A stretch of DNA of 64,000 nucleotides from Gerris lacustris (taxonomy: Eukaryota; Arthropoda; Insecta; Hemiptera; Gerridae), in NCBI GenBank assembly GCA_951217055.1, contig OX578281.1, positions 13,672,447 through 13,736,446 of the forward strand. Direction: 5' to 3'. Below, piece by piece: positions 1-11,323 of the stretch (the first letter of the stretch is position 1; each line of letters starts with the position of its first letter). A program made the translations under genes and the position numbers. A model generated the notes under the pieces. That model had not been told where the DNA came from. It did not search any database and saw nothing but the letters and a program-made list of their open reading frames with translations.

Positions 1-322
1 AATCAAGAAATTATAAAATTTTGTTAACGCGTAAATTAATGCAATCAACGTCATAATGACAAAGTATAAATGTCAAAGTAGTGGTCATTTAGTTGTTATG
101 ATGTTTTCATAAAATTCATAGTAACTTTTTAAGATTATAACAGCCAAAATCCGTAAAATGTGATTTACAGACATGTAATTTTCAAACATTTCCCCCCTAA
201 TAAATGGAGGACCCAATAGACCTATCGTTATGGGGTCCAGGATAGCTCTCGGCGTCCCTGCATAAAGTGTAAGTGTGCCGCGGCAATCAGCTATTTTTTT
301 TATTGTGTGCCGCGGACTAAAA

Positions 323-834
323 AAGTTTGGGAAACACTGCTCTAGTGCCTGGAGGCTCGTGCTCTAAGAAAAGTTTGGGAAACACTGCTCTAGTGCCTGG
401 AGGCTCGTGCTCAAAGAAAAGTTTGGGAAACACTGCTCTAGTGCCTGGAGGCTCGTGCTCAAAGAAAAGTTTGGGAAACACTGCTCTAGTGCCTGGAGGC
501 TCGTGCACAAAGAAAAGTTTGGGAAACACTGCTCTAGTGCCTGGAGGCTCGTGCTCAAAGAAAAGTTTGGGAAACACTGCTCTAGTGCCTGGAGGCTCGT
601 GCTCAAAGAAAAGTTTGGGAAACACTGCTCTAGTGCCTGGAGGCTCGTGCTCAAAGAAAAGTTTGGGAAACACTGCTCTAGTGCCTGGAGGCTCGTGCTC
701 AAAGAAAAGTTTGGGAAACACTGCTCTAGTGCCTGGAGGCTCGTGCTCAAAGAAAAGTTTGGGAAACACTGCTCTAGTGCCTGGAGGCTCGTGCTCAAAG
801 AAAAATTTGGGAAACACTGCTTTAGTGCCTGGAG
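323..834. repeat. 48-bp minisatellite, 11 copies, left arm
   Basis: Eleven head-to-tail 48-bp units contain TTTGGGAAACACTGCTCTAG. The unit looks like a hAT-type terminus (CAGTGTTTCCCAAACTTTT on the minus strand) that amplified in tandem; the sequence just outside (about 270-320) carries two GTGTGCCGCGG boxes. Since 48 is a multiple of three, long open frames exist on both strands, but they are periodic 16-residue artefacts. The mirror array in the right arm has only 8 units. Confidence 0.93.
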
Positions 835-838
835 GAAA

Positions 839-1450
839 CGGGTTCAGTTGTAGAATAAGATTTTAAAAATTGCAGATACCCGACCTTTTGCAAGAAAGAC
901 TATTTTTTGTACTTATTGACTGGACTATTATATAACCTACTATGTTTATTTTTAACCTAATACTATCAGCTAATTTCTGTTAAACTCAAAACATTTGGCG
1001 TACGTGTTTTCACATAACTAAAATATTTTTAAAATGTAATTTTAAAATTCAATTTATTTATTTCAATTTATTTTTCTGGCTACTAAAATAAAACATTAAT
1101 ATATTATATAATGTACAACTTTTTTATTATTAGTACAACTTTTTATTATTAGTATGTATATAATTTTGTTTAAATAAAATACCCCAGTCTTCATGTCCTG
1201 TTCATAAAAAACTTAAATTTATTTGTATATAATAGCATTTTAGATGCTCTTAGAATAGGCTAAAAACACCTTTTTTAAGGAACGTAAACTATAAAAAATT
1301 TCCCGGGGGAGGACCCCCGGACCCCCCTAAAAGAGAGCCAAGCCCCCCTTCAAAATTGGCTGGATCCGCCCTTGATATGAAGTAATATAAGAACAAAGAA
1401 ACCCAGACTGGTTAATTGTCTGTGACTATGCTAAGCCCACATTACATTCC
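839..1450 (+). repeat. Fragment of a G/C-run hAT-like element
   Basis: This block is collinear with the interior of the right-arm hAT element (about 33690-34260). Shared landmarks are the CCCGGGGGAGGACCCCCGGA box, the GGCTGGATCCGCCCTTGAT box and the TAAGCCCACATTACAT box. It also has a mirror copy at about 44770-45320. It is therefore a dispersed element fragment that adjoins the minisatellite. No open frame of interest. Confidence 0.7.
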
Positions 1451-2487
1451 GTTTATTTGCATAAAAGTTGTTCCGTCATTTTATTGATTATACTCTGTCG
1501 TTTAATATGATTAGTATGGATTTAGAAAAGACTAGAAATCTTGGGTTCTCTAGAAAATTAAAATATTCCCAAAGGAGAAAAAGAATAAGGAAAGTTGTAT
1601 CTTTCCTTAGGGAAAAGAAGAGGTTTTATTACTATTCCATTCCTACATTCTACATCTTTTCCGTCATTTCAAAAACAAAAGGGAAGCCAAGCGAATAAAA
1701 ATGTTTTCTGTAATATCAAATTTAAAGAGCATTATATTATATATGCAAAATTAATATTAGATTACTTAAATAAGTCATTTTATAAATATAAAAGAAAGCA
1801 GAAAGATTATTTTTGTTTTAATAACGCACAGGAAAATTTCATTTAAGACGTTTTTGCTGCTTTCTCTTCAATATTGAAGCGGTATTGTTGCAAAAGTGGA
1901 AAATGTAATAATATTTTGTCTAGAAAGGTTGTGAAACCAAGCTGAAGAGATAAGAGATGCACAGTATATATTATAATGAGTCGTAAAGGATGTGTTGAAA
2001 GGAGCAAGAAGGGTTTCCTAGTACTGGGGAGGATTCCTTGCATCTTGTGTTGGGATTCCAGTAATATCTTCAGACACCTACCCAGCAATCAATTTAAGCA
2101 GAAGACGTTGGGCTCATAACCTTTTCATCAAAAGATACTGACAATGTTACACTTAAAATATTTTTCACTTAGTTCCACTCTTAAATTCTTAAATAATAGA
2201 AAGTTCTTGTAGCTCTTAAATTCAAGAAGCAGTGAGATGGAAGAAATGAATGTATTTACATGTATGTAACACTTTATCGCTACCCTCCACGTTTTACCCA
2301 TAGACGAAAAACTCATAGTAGCTAAACAAATATGAGACTAAAGGTGAACTAGAGTGTATCACTAAGCATAATTATTTATTTTTAAGCTGCTTTCAACTAA
2401 AGATCGACAAGACATTAGGTTATACTTTAACAGAATTTCATCCTACCTTTTTTATATCAAACAAAAACTTTAAGATTAAATAATTTC
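1451..2487. other. Gene-free AT-rich stretch, mirrored
   Basis: Low-complexity AT-rich DNA with short frames (1468-1698, 1843-2088, 2128-2316). They recur in mirror image at 43895-44746 only because the arms are duplicated. No domain, splice pattern or family is recognisable. Confidence 0.5.
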
Positions 2488-3263
2488 AAGATAAAAAGAA
2501 CTTTTTTTACTACGATTTTAATGTAAATAAATAAATAAATAAAAAAAAAAAAAATTAAAAAAATTTTAATGTTGAATCGTATGTAATGTTGATAATATAA
2601 TTATTATTGTAATATTATATATAATGTTAGTGAAAAAAAAAAAATAGTTCCGAATTTATTTACTTCACGTAAATGACAACCATCTAGATCTAGAGAGCTG
2701 ATCTTAAACCTATAAAAGGACAAATCTTTGTTCAACGGATCTCCCCAACACCAAATCTAAACCATGCCGTCGATATATTTGAAATAATATAAATAATATA
2801 ATCGATATATTTCCTGTTTTGCTGTCATTCAATGTTTATCTCTTATTTATTTATAAAAATCACAAATTTGAAACCCGTCCAAATGATGATTGTCAAAATG
2901 ATGAATCGATATATTTCCTGTTTTGCTGTCATTCAATGTTTATATCTTATTTATTTATAAAAATCACAAATTTGAAACCCGTCAAAATGATGATTGCGCA
3001 AATATGGGACATGGCAAAACAAATAAAATAACTTGCGGATTTTTTTCGAACTAACTTTCCGTACAGCAAAATTTGCTGAAAACCAATTAAATTCTGCTGA
3101 AATATGGCTAAAAGTATTAAAATAATGCATTGTCATCGTGTTCTGAGCTATGCTAAAAGTTTCAAATGTCTAGCTATTCGGGAAGTTAGTTAGAAATCGA
3201 TTGCCAGATTTGTACCGGACAAACAAACAAACAAGAAAGCAAGCTAATAAAAACGTAGTAAAA
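2488..3263 (-). mobile_element. Non-autonomous element, family C, copy 1
   Basis: One of five copies (with 8832-9354, 14224-14957, 36411-36936 and 43081-43728). The ends carry an inverted ACTACGTTTTTA box; the inner sequence has a GTTTGTTTGTTTG run followed by TCCGGTACAAAT and later GACGGGTTTCAAA. This copy contains an extra direct duplication around 2810-2990. It mirrors the copy at 43081-43728, so it predates the arm duplication. The superfamily is not assigned. Confidence 0.75.
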
Positions 3264-3340
3264 TAATCACGAATTATCTTGAAAATAGAAACTCTAAACA
3301 ATGTTATACAAATTTTATTACAATTTACGGCACTTTAAAG

Positions 3341-3520
3341 GTGCACGGAATGTTCTTCTTTAGACTGTTACTCCTTTTATAAAAACAGAAGTGTGATATT
3401 CCTTTGTCCCAAAGTACATTGGATTATACATCCTTTTGTCTTAATTGTTATTTAGTCTGTCATTTACGTTGTAAAATATCATAGGGGAGTAACAATCTAA
3501 AGAAGTACCCAATTTACCAA
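3341..3520. mobile_element. Small TIR MITE (about 180 bp)
   Basis: Inverted ends TTCTTTAGACTGTTACTCC and GGAGTAACAATCTAAAGAA enclose about 130 bp without coding potential. A mirror copy lies near 42800-42985, so the insertion is older than the arm duplication. Superfamily unknown. Confidence 0.6.
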
Positions 3521-3959
3521 GTAATACTTATCTGTAAGAAAGAAAAAAAAATGCAATTGATATTAAAAACGAATGGGTCTCGCACTTAGCAAAAAACCCT
3601 TCAGGTAAATTTATCATTTATTTGATCTAGTTTTATAAATTTCTATTTTTGTGAAGGAGATAAATACTCAAAATTATTCCATATATAATTTTATATAAAA
3701 AAAAATTGTGATAAAGATATGTATACCGTATATATGTACCGTTGAACTAATTTTATTCACAATTTTTAAATTATTGTACTTTGACATTTAATTTTATATT
3801 GAAGACATGAATATCTAAAAAGATTATACAATGTTATTTCACTTTTATAACTTTACATATAAATCCAATCAGAGGTAAGACAGTGTTGACGTTTTCTCAC
3901 TTCATGGTAAAACACAAGAATCATGGATATGGTTTTTGGCATTGAATCCAGGGTAGCCA

Positions 3960-4190
3960 ACCTTTACACCTCCCTCTCTAAGACGGTTACCATGGTGCGC
4001 TCCTATTGGCGAAATTTAGTACTAAAGAGTGAAAATCGAGCTACCTCCTGTTACCTTCTAACTACCTGGTACTATATTTAAAAACTTCAGTGATTCTATA
4101 AGCGAAATGTAGTACTAAAATGTGAAATCGAGCAACCTCCTGTTATATCCTAACTTCCTAGTACTATATTTAAGCGTTATATGTTTCATG
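3960..4190. repeat. Tandem repeat of about 110-120 bp, two copies
   Basis: Two tandem units share the landmarks AGTACTAAA, ATCGAGC, ACCTCCTGTTA and TAGTACTATATTTA boxes. The mirror locus in the right arm (about 41990-42300) has three units, so copy number differs between the arms. Confidence 0.7.
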
Positions 4191-4739
4191 TCGTTCTTTG
4201 CGTGGTGGAAATTTTTTCTGTCCTCCCAAAAACAAATTTATGTTAAGTTATTACATTACTAATATTTTGAGGTCTTCATTGAATAATTCTAGGATTTCTT
4301 TTACTTTACTATTATTTTATTGTATTTTGAAAATTACTTTTCATCTTGTGTAAATGATTACAAATACTAAATACACAAGAACTTATTTACGAATTCTGAC
4401 CTTTCAAGGAAATTTATTTTTATATATTTTCTTATTTTATTGCATATATTATGAAAATACCATTATAAATTCTTCTGAAATATCTAGAACCTCAAACGTT
4501 TGGACTTCTACTCTAGTTTATTCATTATCTACAAAAAAATCAATCCGAACTGATAAAGGAAAGAAAGGGAATGGTATAGAGAGAGCAGAATTGGACATTG
4601 TTAGAGAGGAGGATACTACAAGGTATATAATAGAGTACAAGGGAATCTCCAGAGAAAAATAACATAAAGAAGTATGTTCTGTATTAGAAAAGGTCATGAA
4701 AGATCATACAAAACCAAATCATGAAGGGGTTTCAATTAG

Positions 4740-4740
<1 letters not shown>

Positions 4741-4808
<68 letters not shown>
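4741..4808. repeat. (AT)n microsatellite
   Basis: An almost pure TA dinucleotide run. Its mirror partner is at about 41370-41448, with a different length. The Helitron-like element at 4819 sits directly beside it. Confidence 0.95.
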
Positions 4809-4818
<10 letters not shown>

Positions 4819-5553
4819 CTAGTAGTTCTGTGAACAGTAGACCTCGCGACGTCCAAAAATGAAAAACCCTTTATATACGTCGCTAAATAAACGTCAAAAT
4901 AAACTTGTAGGTAATGAACAGTAAGCAATTAAAAAAGAAATATGGGGATGTGTATTGTGTATTGTAAAATAATAAATAATGTGTTGCGCGCGCAGCAATA
5001 TGCGCGCGCAGCCCGGAGAGGCCGGACGGTGAGAGGCCGGGTTCGATTCCTGGTGGGAAGGTTATTTTTATGCTATTTCTAAACATTTTTTAAACAAATA
5101 AACCATACAAATTTATTTTAATGTCTTAACGGAACATCTATTCCAAATTTCAAGAAAAAATAAAAAAATATATTTTCTTTTTTTTTAAAAAGTTTTTACT
5201 TTTTATTTAATTAATAAGAAAAAAAATATATACAAAAAAACAACTATATATATTTATTTTCCAGACTTGGAGCAATATTCATGCCAAATTTCAAAATGAA
5301 AAAAAAATATTTATTTTAATTTTTAATTTTTATTTTTTTATAAAAAGTGTAAAAATAAAATTTATTCAATATAAAACTCACGTAATTTTTTATGACTTCA
5401 AAGAACATCCATGCTAAATTTGAAGAAAATCGAACAAAGCGTTTGGTCGTAAGCGCGTAACAAACATTTTCAAACAAAATGCAAAACGGTCCAGTACCTG
5501 GGCAAGACCGGGGAAGAAAAAGTTAAAAAATAGACCTCGCTTCGCTCGGTCAA
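4819..5553 (-). mobile_element. Helitron-like element, left-arm-only (735 bp)
   Basis: Read on the minus strand, the element ends CTGTTCACAGAACTACTAG followed by host T: a short hairpin (CTGT/ACAG) and a terminal CTAG. The other end begins TTGACCGAGCGAAGCGAGG after host A. The right arm at about 41360-41372 shows the uninterrupted A|T target. Insertion between A and T without TSD plus CTAG is the Helitron signature; the canonical 5' TC is absent, so a Helentron-like relative is possible. It contains a tRNA-like B box (GGTTCGATTCC near 5040) and shows no Rep/helicase coding. Confidence 0.65.
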
Positions 5554-6337
5554 TAATTTGTATAGAAGGTAGAAATAAAATTCAGTGGAACATTGATACC
5601 TCGAAATTCTCGGTAAGTCGAAATGATTTCCCGTTACCCTAATTCGAGATTGCTAATAAGCTAAACTTGATAACTCAAAAAGTAAATAACTTTAAGTTAA
5701 AGCATGTTCCCTTTAAATTTGAGTTATTGAAGTTCTACTGATTAAAAATTAAATGAAAATAGAAATTGTATAATATAGAAATAGAAATGAAATTAAAATG
5801 TATACAATGCACATAATTATCTTGTTGCTTTTACAATTAGAATTTTAAGCATAGCACGATAGTTTGATATTAATATTATCTATGTACGTAGGGGTTTGTA
5901 CATTATGTGATAATTAGAATTGATTTTAATTCAACTATTATCAAATTATAACAACAACAACAAATGTTGATTATTTGGATAACTATTATATTAGTTCATA
6001 ATAACCTAAATGAAATAATATGAGTTATACTTTTCATTTGGTTACTCTAATATATATTATATTTACTAATAAAATAATATGATAAAAATGAGTCTGCCAA
6101 TTAGTGTGGCACATAGCTTTCTCACGTCCAATTATTGGAAAGTAATTGTGGTTAGAATTGTCTCTGTTTCGATACCCAGTAGTCATACTTATATTTTTAT
6201 TTATCCAATATTAAATGTGCGCAGGCGGTTAAAATTAATAATATATGGCAAACTGTTCACTACTTTTGACAAACCATTCTCATTTCTATATTCTAAATTG
6301 TTAGTTTATACATTTTAAAACAGTTTTGTCTCTCGAT
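5554..6337. other. Gene-free stretch with a fragment of repeat family B
   Basis: AT-rich DNA mirrored at 40601-41345. At about 6086-6165 it carries the head of family B (CCAATTAGTGTGGCACATAG). No coding region is supported; the 79-codon frame at 6079-6318 lies in this repeat. Confidence 0.5.
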
Positions 6338-6646
6338 TAGGGTTGGGACATCGATGGCGATGTATCGAAAACATCGATGTATCGGACTTTAAAAAATCGA
6401 TGTTTAACATCGATGTTGATCTTTCGATGTATCGGTCAACATCGATGTTTACCTGAAACATCGAAAAGACCGATGTTATCGATCCATCGCAGCCTAAAAA
6501 ATGGACGACAACGAAAATCGGGGACGAAAAAGGAGAGATTTTTTGAAAGTGGTGACTTTTTGTTTTTTTTTTTTGCTCTTCAGCTTGGAGGGCCGATGTC
6601 GATGTATCGAAAACATCGATGTTTGCCTATCGATGTCCCAACCCTA
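6338..6646. mobile_element. hAT MITE with 8-bp TSD (309 bp), left arm
   Basis: Terminal inverted repeats TAGGGTTGGGACATCGAT flank 309 bp and are bounded by the direct repeat CTCTCGAT at 6330-6337 and 6647-6654. An 8-bp TSD and TAGGG ends fit the hAT superfamily. The interior is full of ATCGATG boxes, which could be transposase binding sites. The mirror copy 40292-40600 has the same length and TSD, so the insertion predates the arm duplication. Reading frames crossing it (6377-6803) are incidental. Confidence 0.93.
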
Positions 6647-6654
6647 CTCTCGAT

Positions 6655-6989
6655 ACAAAAGTTTCTCCCGATACAATAGCTTCCATGACTCCATATCCCA
6701 CCATCCTAATCCTTTAGTCCAAAACCTATCATTTCCATCCATTCCACAAAACCCTCCTCGACGCCTAAAGAGGCACTGGCCGCGTGACTTATTAATCAAC
6801 TAACATGTAATTAAAAAAAAAAAAAAGTTATTAAATATTAAGAGTACTGTCGATGGATAACTTCCCATCTCATGTCACATCACAAATCACTGTAAATATT
6901 CTGAACATATCTGTATTGCTTATAACATGTACTAATGTAGTCGCAATAATCTAATAAACGAAAAAAAAAAAAAAAAAAAAAAAAAAAAA
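6655..6989 (+). repeat. Possible retroposed sequence with A29 tail
   Basis: A stretch with higher complexity than its surroundings ends in AATAAACG followed by 29 A residues (6961-6989). A polyadenylation-like signal beside an A tail suggests a retroposed transcript end. The upstream boundary and source are unknown. The mirror tail is a T run near 39951-39979. Confidence 0.4.
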
Positions 6990-7280
6990 CAATTTTGAAG
7001 GCACGATCTATCATTTAAAATATATATATATTTATTTATTAGGCCTGGAAACCGTGATCGACACTCAGTTCGATATGAAATCAAGATGTGAAGATATGTT
7101 TAACGATCAAACACTACACACAAATGATGAGTTTGGTTCCTAACCTGGATTTGATCAATGGGGGCCCATTAAACAAAAGGTGGGCACTTAAGTGACCTGC
7201 GACATGCGTCATCGGGTGAAAAAGTCCCTCGGAAAAAAACCTCAAACCCAACTTAAACAAGCAATACCTGTACCTGTCTT

Positions 7281-7865
7281 ATAGTCCAGGAGATAGCGTG
7301 CAAAAAATTGTCTGACTAACATCAAGCTTGAATTTTGTATTCAAGTCAATCTTTTAGTGCCTTTTAAGAATATGTGGTCGGCTAAGTTCGTTTGCGGGAC
7401 ATAGTTTGGCAATAGGCGTTTGAAAAAAACAAACAGGTGGAGAGCGTTAATGTCTCACTAATTATGGTGGACAATATGATTTCCATGATCCTGAGTACAG
7501 AATTAGTTAGTACACCGAAAATCAAGTTGACAGGTGACCACGTTGATTTTTAGTAATATTTGAATAACTAACCTATCAAGTGTGAAAATATATCGACTTG
7601 ATTTTTGGTCTACTAACTAATTCTGTACTCAGGATCATGAAAATCATACTGTCCACCATAATTGGTGAGGCATGGCCGCTCTCCACCATTTTGTTTTTTT
7701 CAAATGCCTATTGCCGAGCTATGTCCCACTGACGAATCTAGCCTTCTATAATCGTATATAGAAGCCTATAATATTCTTAAAAGTCGCTAAAAGATTAAGT
7801 TGTATACAATATTCTAGTTTGATGTTAGGCAGACACTTTTTTGCACGCTATCTACTGGACTATTA
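7281..7865. mobile_element. Foldback element, family E, left arm copy 1
   Basis: The ends read ATAGTCCAGGAGATAGCGTG and the inverse, and the inverted arms extend for roughly 250 bp each toward a central TTGATTTTTAGTAATATTTG region. Other copies are at 12977-13533, 32021-33094, 39093-39657 and 48787-49266. Flanks suggest a TA-rich target. Shared by both arms at this site. No transposase frame. Confidence 0.85.
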
Positions 7866-8831
7866 TTGTTCTACACGTAAAGCAAAATAGATGTAATTAG
7901 TGAAAAAGAAAGAAACAAAGAAATATTCATCTGATAATCATTAACTCCTCTTTTATGAAGTCGCATTATAAATTATTATTCTATTTATTTAACATCTATC
8001 TACTTAAACCTAACTACAAAACATGTTATGTGAACAATGGAATTCAAGTATGCAAGTACGGAAAGAGATACTTTTTACTAAAATATACACGATATAATAC
8101 GTTACACTTATTTATGATTTATACCTCTAGCATAATATCAAATAGGAATGAGAACACAGTTTTAACCTCCTCGTTGGTTTTTTCAACCCCGGTCACGTGG
8201 ACTCTAAAAAGTCAGGGGAGGAAGGTACATGCTACATTGCGATAAAGCTAATGTCAGGTTCGTATCCGAATTACATTTTTATACATGAATTATTAGTTAC
8301 AACATGTGATAAGATTTATCAGAAGAAAAAAATCTGTTGGTAACCCAGTTCCTGTTCACTCATGACACAGGTAGAAAGAAGGGAAGATCGTTATCTTTCC
8401 ATTCTTTAAATTTATTATTATAATAATTTTTTTTACTTTTGACACAAGGATTGTATCAGTCTTTCCTTAATATTTGTTTTTTAAGTTATGAACTACATTC
8501 AACATTATCATAATTATATTAAAATTTCCTGAATTCAGTATGAGCTTAGTAACAGACTTGCCAATAATATATTCACAAAAACAACGATTATAAAAAAATT
8601 AAATATATACTACGTTTCTATGATGCTTAAATACAGATTGAATCATGATTTGAGATATATCAAGTTTGATCCATGAGTAGTATTGAATCCGTATTCAATA
8701 CGTTTTCAATACACCAATCATAATAATAAATAATTTTGTAATCTTCCCCTTTTATAACCTGGGTTGTTAACAAAACAAAACTGAAAATGACTAATAAAGG
8801 TTATGTATTTAAAAATTATATATATATATAA
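7866..8831. other. Gene-free mirrored stretch
   Basis: AT-rich sequence mirrored at about 36940-39090. The right arm carries two extra insertions here (37298-37922 and 38394-38937), while this arm shows both empty sites (near 8010-8030 and 8480). No coding sequence is recognisable. Confidence 0.5.
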
Positions 8832-9354
8832 TTATAAGATAAAAAGAACTTTTTATATACTACGTTTTTAAATTTTCTTTTGAATCATATGTAATGTTGA
8901 TAATATTGTCATTGTTATATTATAATGTTCATGGAAAAAAATACATAGTTCCGAATTTATTTACTTCACATAATAATGGCAACCATCTAGAAAGCTTTAT
9001 TTCTTTGTTTACTTTTCGCTGTCATTCAATGTTTAACTCTTAATAAAAAATCACAATTTTGAAACCCGTCAAAATGGAGATTGTAAATACTATGGGATAT
9101 GACAAAAAAAAATTAAATAACTTGCGGATTTTTTCCGAACTAACTTTCCATACGGCAAAATTTGCTGAAACCCAATTAAATTCTGCTGAAAGATGGCTAA
9201 AAGTATTAAAATAATACATTGTCATCGTGTTCTGAGCTATGCTAAAAGTTTCAAATGTCTAGCTATTCGGGAAGTTAGTCAGAAATCGATTGCCAAATTT
9301 GTACCGGACAAACAAACAAACAACAAAACAAGCTATTAAAAACGTAGTAAAATA
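8832..9354 (-). mobile_element. Family C element, copy 2
   Basis: A shorter family C copy whose mirror is at 36411-36936. Diagnostic boxes are ATACTACGTTTTTA at one end and AAAACGTAGTAAAATA at the other. Old insertion shared by both arms. Confidence 0.75.
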
Positions 9355-9355
9355 G

Positions 9356-9797
9356 TCTGATAATTAATGTGGAACATAGCTTCCTCTCTCCCTATTTCGT
9401 ATACATTAATGATTTTATGGTTTGACAACAATCAAAATTTCATTAAAATCGAATGATGACTATTGAAGATATTGGTTTAAATAAATTTATTTTTGTGTGC
9501 ATTTGGAAGAGACACAAATGGGCGCCGAAGGTTGAAACTTATGAGGGACCAATAAGGGGCTAATTATGACCTACTATACAAATTCATTAAAATCGGACGA
9601 GAGTAGTTTTTAAGGTATGTTGGTTTGAAAAAATTAAGCGTCTGACTGATAGACCGACAGACAGACACGGAACCAAAATTTTTCCTTGGTGTCTGAAACT
9701 CATATCTGTCTTAGAATTTTTGAAATCGGAGACACAAATTTTTCGTTTTTCAGAACGGTCACATAGCTTCCGTTACCTTCAGTAAGCTCGGAAGCAA
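9356..9797 (+). mobile_element. Family B dispersed repeat (GACA-bearing)
   Basis: It starts near TAATTAATGTGGAACATAGC, runs through AAAATCGGACGAGAG and a GACAGACAGACACGGAACC box, and ends GCTTCCGTTACCTTCAGTAA. Related copies lie at 17717-18258, 22937-23870 (split), 30930-31196 and 35965-36410. The tetranucleotide tract resembles microsatellite-carrying non-autonomous elements known in other insects; class not assigned. Confidence 0.7.
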
Positions 9798-9964
9798 AAA
9801 AAAAAAAAGTTTACAATAAATCGTTTTCCCATGTTTAAAAAAGTAAAAAAAAAGTGTGAGAAATCCATGTTGTAGATACATGAACTATTTTTCTGACACT
9901 TTTTACACATTCAAGCCACTAAAAACACTTTGCACCACAGTTGAAAGATCTTAAAATAAATCTT

Positions 9965-10535
9965 ATCTACGATTGATACGAAATATAAACATTATATCTT
10001 TGTTTAGATGCGTAGAAAGTGATTATTTACGTACTTGTACTCATTGCGCATGCGCGTCTCATAGTTCTGAATAATTCCTCTTCTTTACCACGCTAGCGCG
10101 GTAAAGAAGAGGAATTCTTCAGCTTTACGCACGATTAGCGAGTTTGTTTACATTTAACAAAACTAATTTGCTGTTCTTTTATTAAAGTAACTGTTTATAT
10201 CAAGTTTTTAGTGAAAAACAATAAGTGAATCAAGAGGCTTTGACGAAAATGTGGAGAATAATACTCCTCCAGAAATAATTAATTCGGCAAAAAATACAAC
10301 TAATGAATTAATGCTATCTTTATCAAGAGAGATAAGAACTTACATACAGCAAGTTTATTTTTTTCTGTATTTATTATTTAAATCTAACAATCGTAGATAA
10401 AGTACGGTACGCAACTCGTGCGAAAACGGCATTTTGCATTGCTCGTGTGGTTTTACTTCCCTCGCTATCGCTCGGGTGCAAACTCCACACTCGCATGCAA
10501 AATGCTACTTTCCGCACTCGACGCGTAATGTACTA
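9965..10535 (+). mobile_element. Recombinase-type (Crypton-like?) non-autonomous element, copy 1
   Basis: Starts ATCTACGATTGATACG and ends CGCGTAATGTACTA, flanked on both sides by TT. The right arm (about 35050-35065) has the empty site with one TT. Inside are a 50-bp-class imperfect palindrome (about 10064-10125), a promoter-like CpG segment, and a frame matching other copies: FDENVENNTPPEIINSAKNT then ELM.SLSREI. The 3' part folds on itself (GCATTTTGCAT with ATGCAAAATGC). Copies 2 and 3 are at 38394-38937 and 53938-54457. The link to a tyrosine recombinase is inferred. Confidence 0.6.
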
Positions 10536-10687
10536 TTAAGATAATCTATTGAATAACTACAAGTACAGTAAAAATGTAAAATATAAACCAACAACAATTG
10601 TTTAAGATAACTTCACACTCTTAAGAGTGTGAGGTAGAGAGATTGGATAAGATCCAAGAATTGTCTAGAGTCCAACCACCAAAAAAA

Positions 10688-11323
10688 GTCCAGTCATGCA
10701 CCATGACTTAATGAGCGAATTTTCAAAGAAATATGTGTATTATTGGCTTATGATAATATAGGAAAATTTTGGTTTAGAATTTGCAAAAGGTGAAAAAAAA
10801 ATTGGTACACAGGGTACAAAAGTCAAAATAGTATTTACCCTTCAAGATACATGTCGTTGGAAAGCTCTTTAAGAGTACAGTAATTGTTGTTATGTACACT
10901 TTTATCATATTTTCATATAAAAGGGGGGTAAAATGGAAAAAACACGTTTTTATGCTATTTTTGACCCTAAATTGTAAAAATTTGACCCCTAAATGAACTC
11001 AAAAAATTCTGGCCAACGAACTCATCCTTTCTTTTGATATTATTGACATTTTAAAATTTGTTTGAAATTTTTAAGTGCATCCTAAGGAGAGATATCGTCT
11101 GGAGTGACACATATATACATACATATGTACATACATATATACATACATATATACATACATATATACATACATAACATACATAAAAAAAAGTGTTAAATTT
11201 TAGGAATCGATTCAGAATGGTCTAAAACGGATTTCCATGGAAATTTTTTTCAAAAATTCGCATTACAAAAATTTTGAAGCCATTGCAATAGCGTAATTTT
11301 CTTTGAAAATTCGCTAAAAGCAG
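10688..11323 (-). mobile_element. Helentron-like element with asymmetric inverted repeats, left-arm-only
   Basis: The right arm (around 34912-34935) lacks this block, so the insertion is visible as a clean interruption. On the minus strand it starts CTGCTTTTAGCGAATTTTC, and the inverse box GAAAATTCGCT recurs shortly before the 3' end. The 3' end then has a perfect 7-bp hairpin, AGTCATG-GTG-CATGACT, followed by GGACT. An inverted repeat placed at one end but internal at the other, followed by a hairpin, is the Helentron/Helitron2 layout. An ACAT/ATAC microsatellite lies at 11109-11172. No coding capacity. Confidence 0.55.

Noticed and set aside
323..834. CRISPR-like array
   Set aside because: Units are contiguous with no unique spacers, and the context is eukaryotic.
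317..866. Long open frames on both strands (up to 179 codons) in the 48-bp repeat
   Set aside because: Unit length is a multiple of three, so all frames without a stop in the unit stay open; peptides are 16-residue periodic and shift with copy number.
1468..2316. Small host genes conserved at 43895-44746
   Set aside because: Similarity is nucleotide-level from the arm duplication, with no codon-level constraint visible and no recognisable domain.
6377..6803. 100-codon frames conserved at 40135-40561
   Set aside because: Conservation is due to the inherited hAT MITE in both arms; the frames straddle its boundary and TSD.
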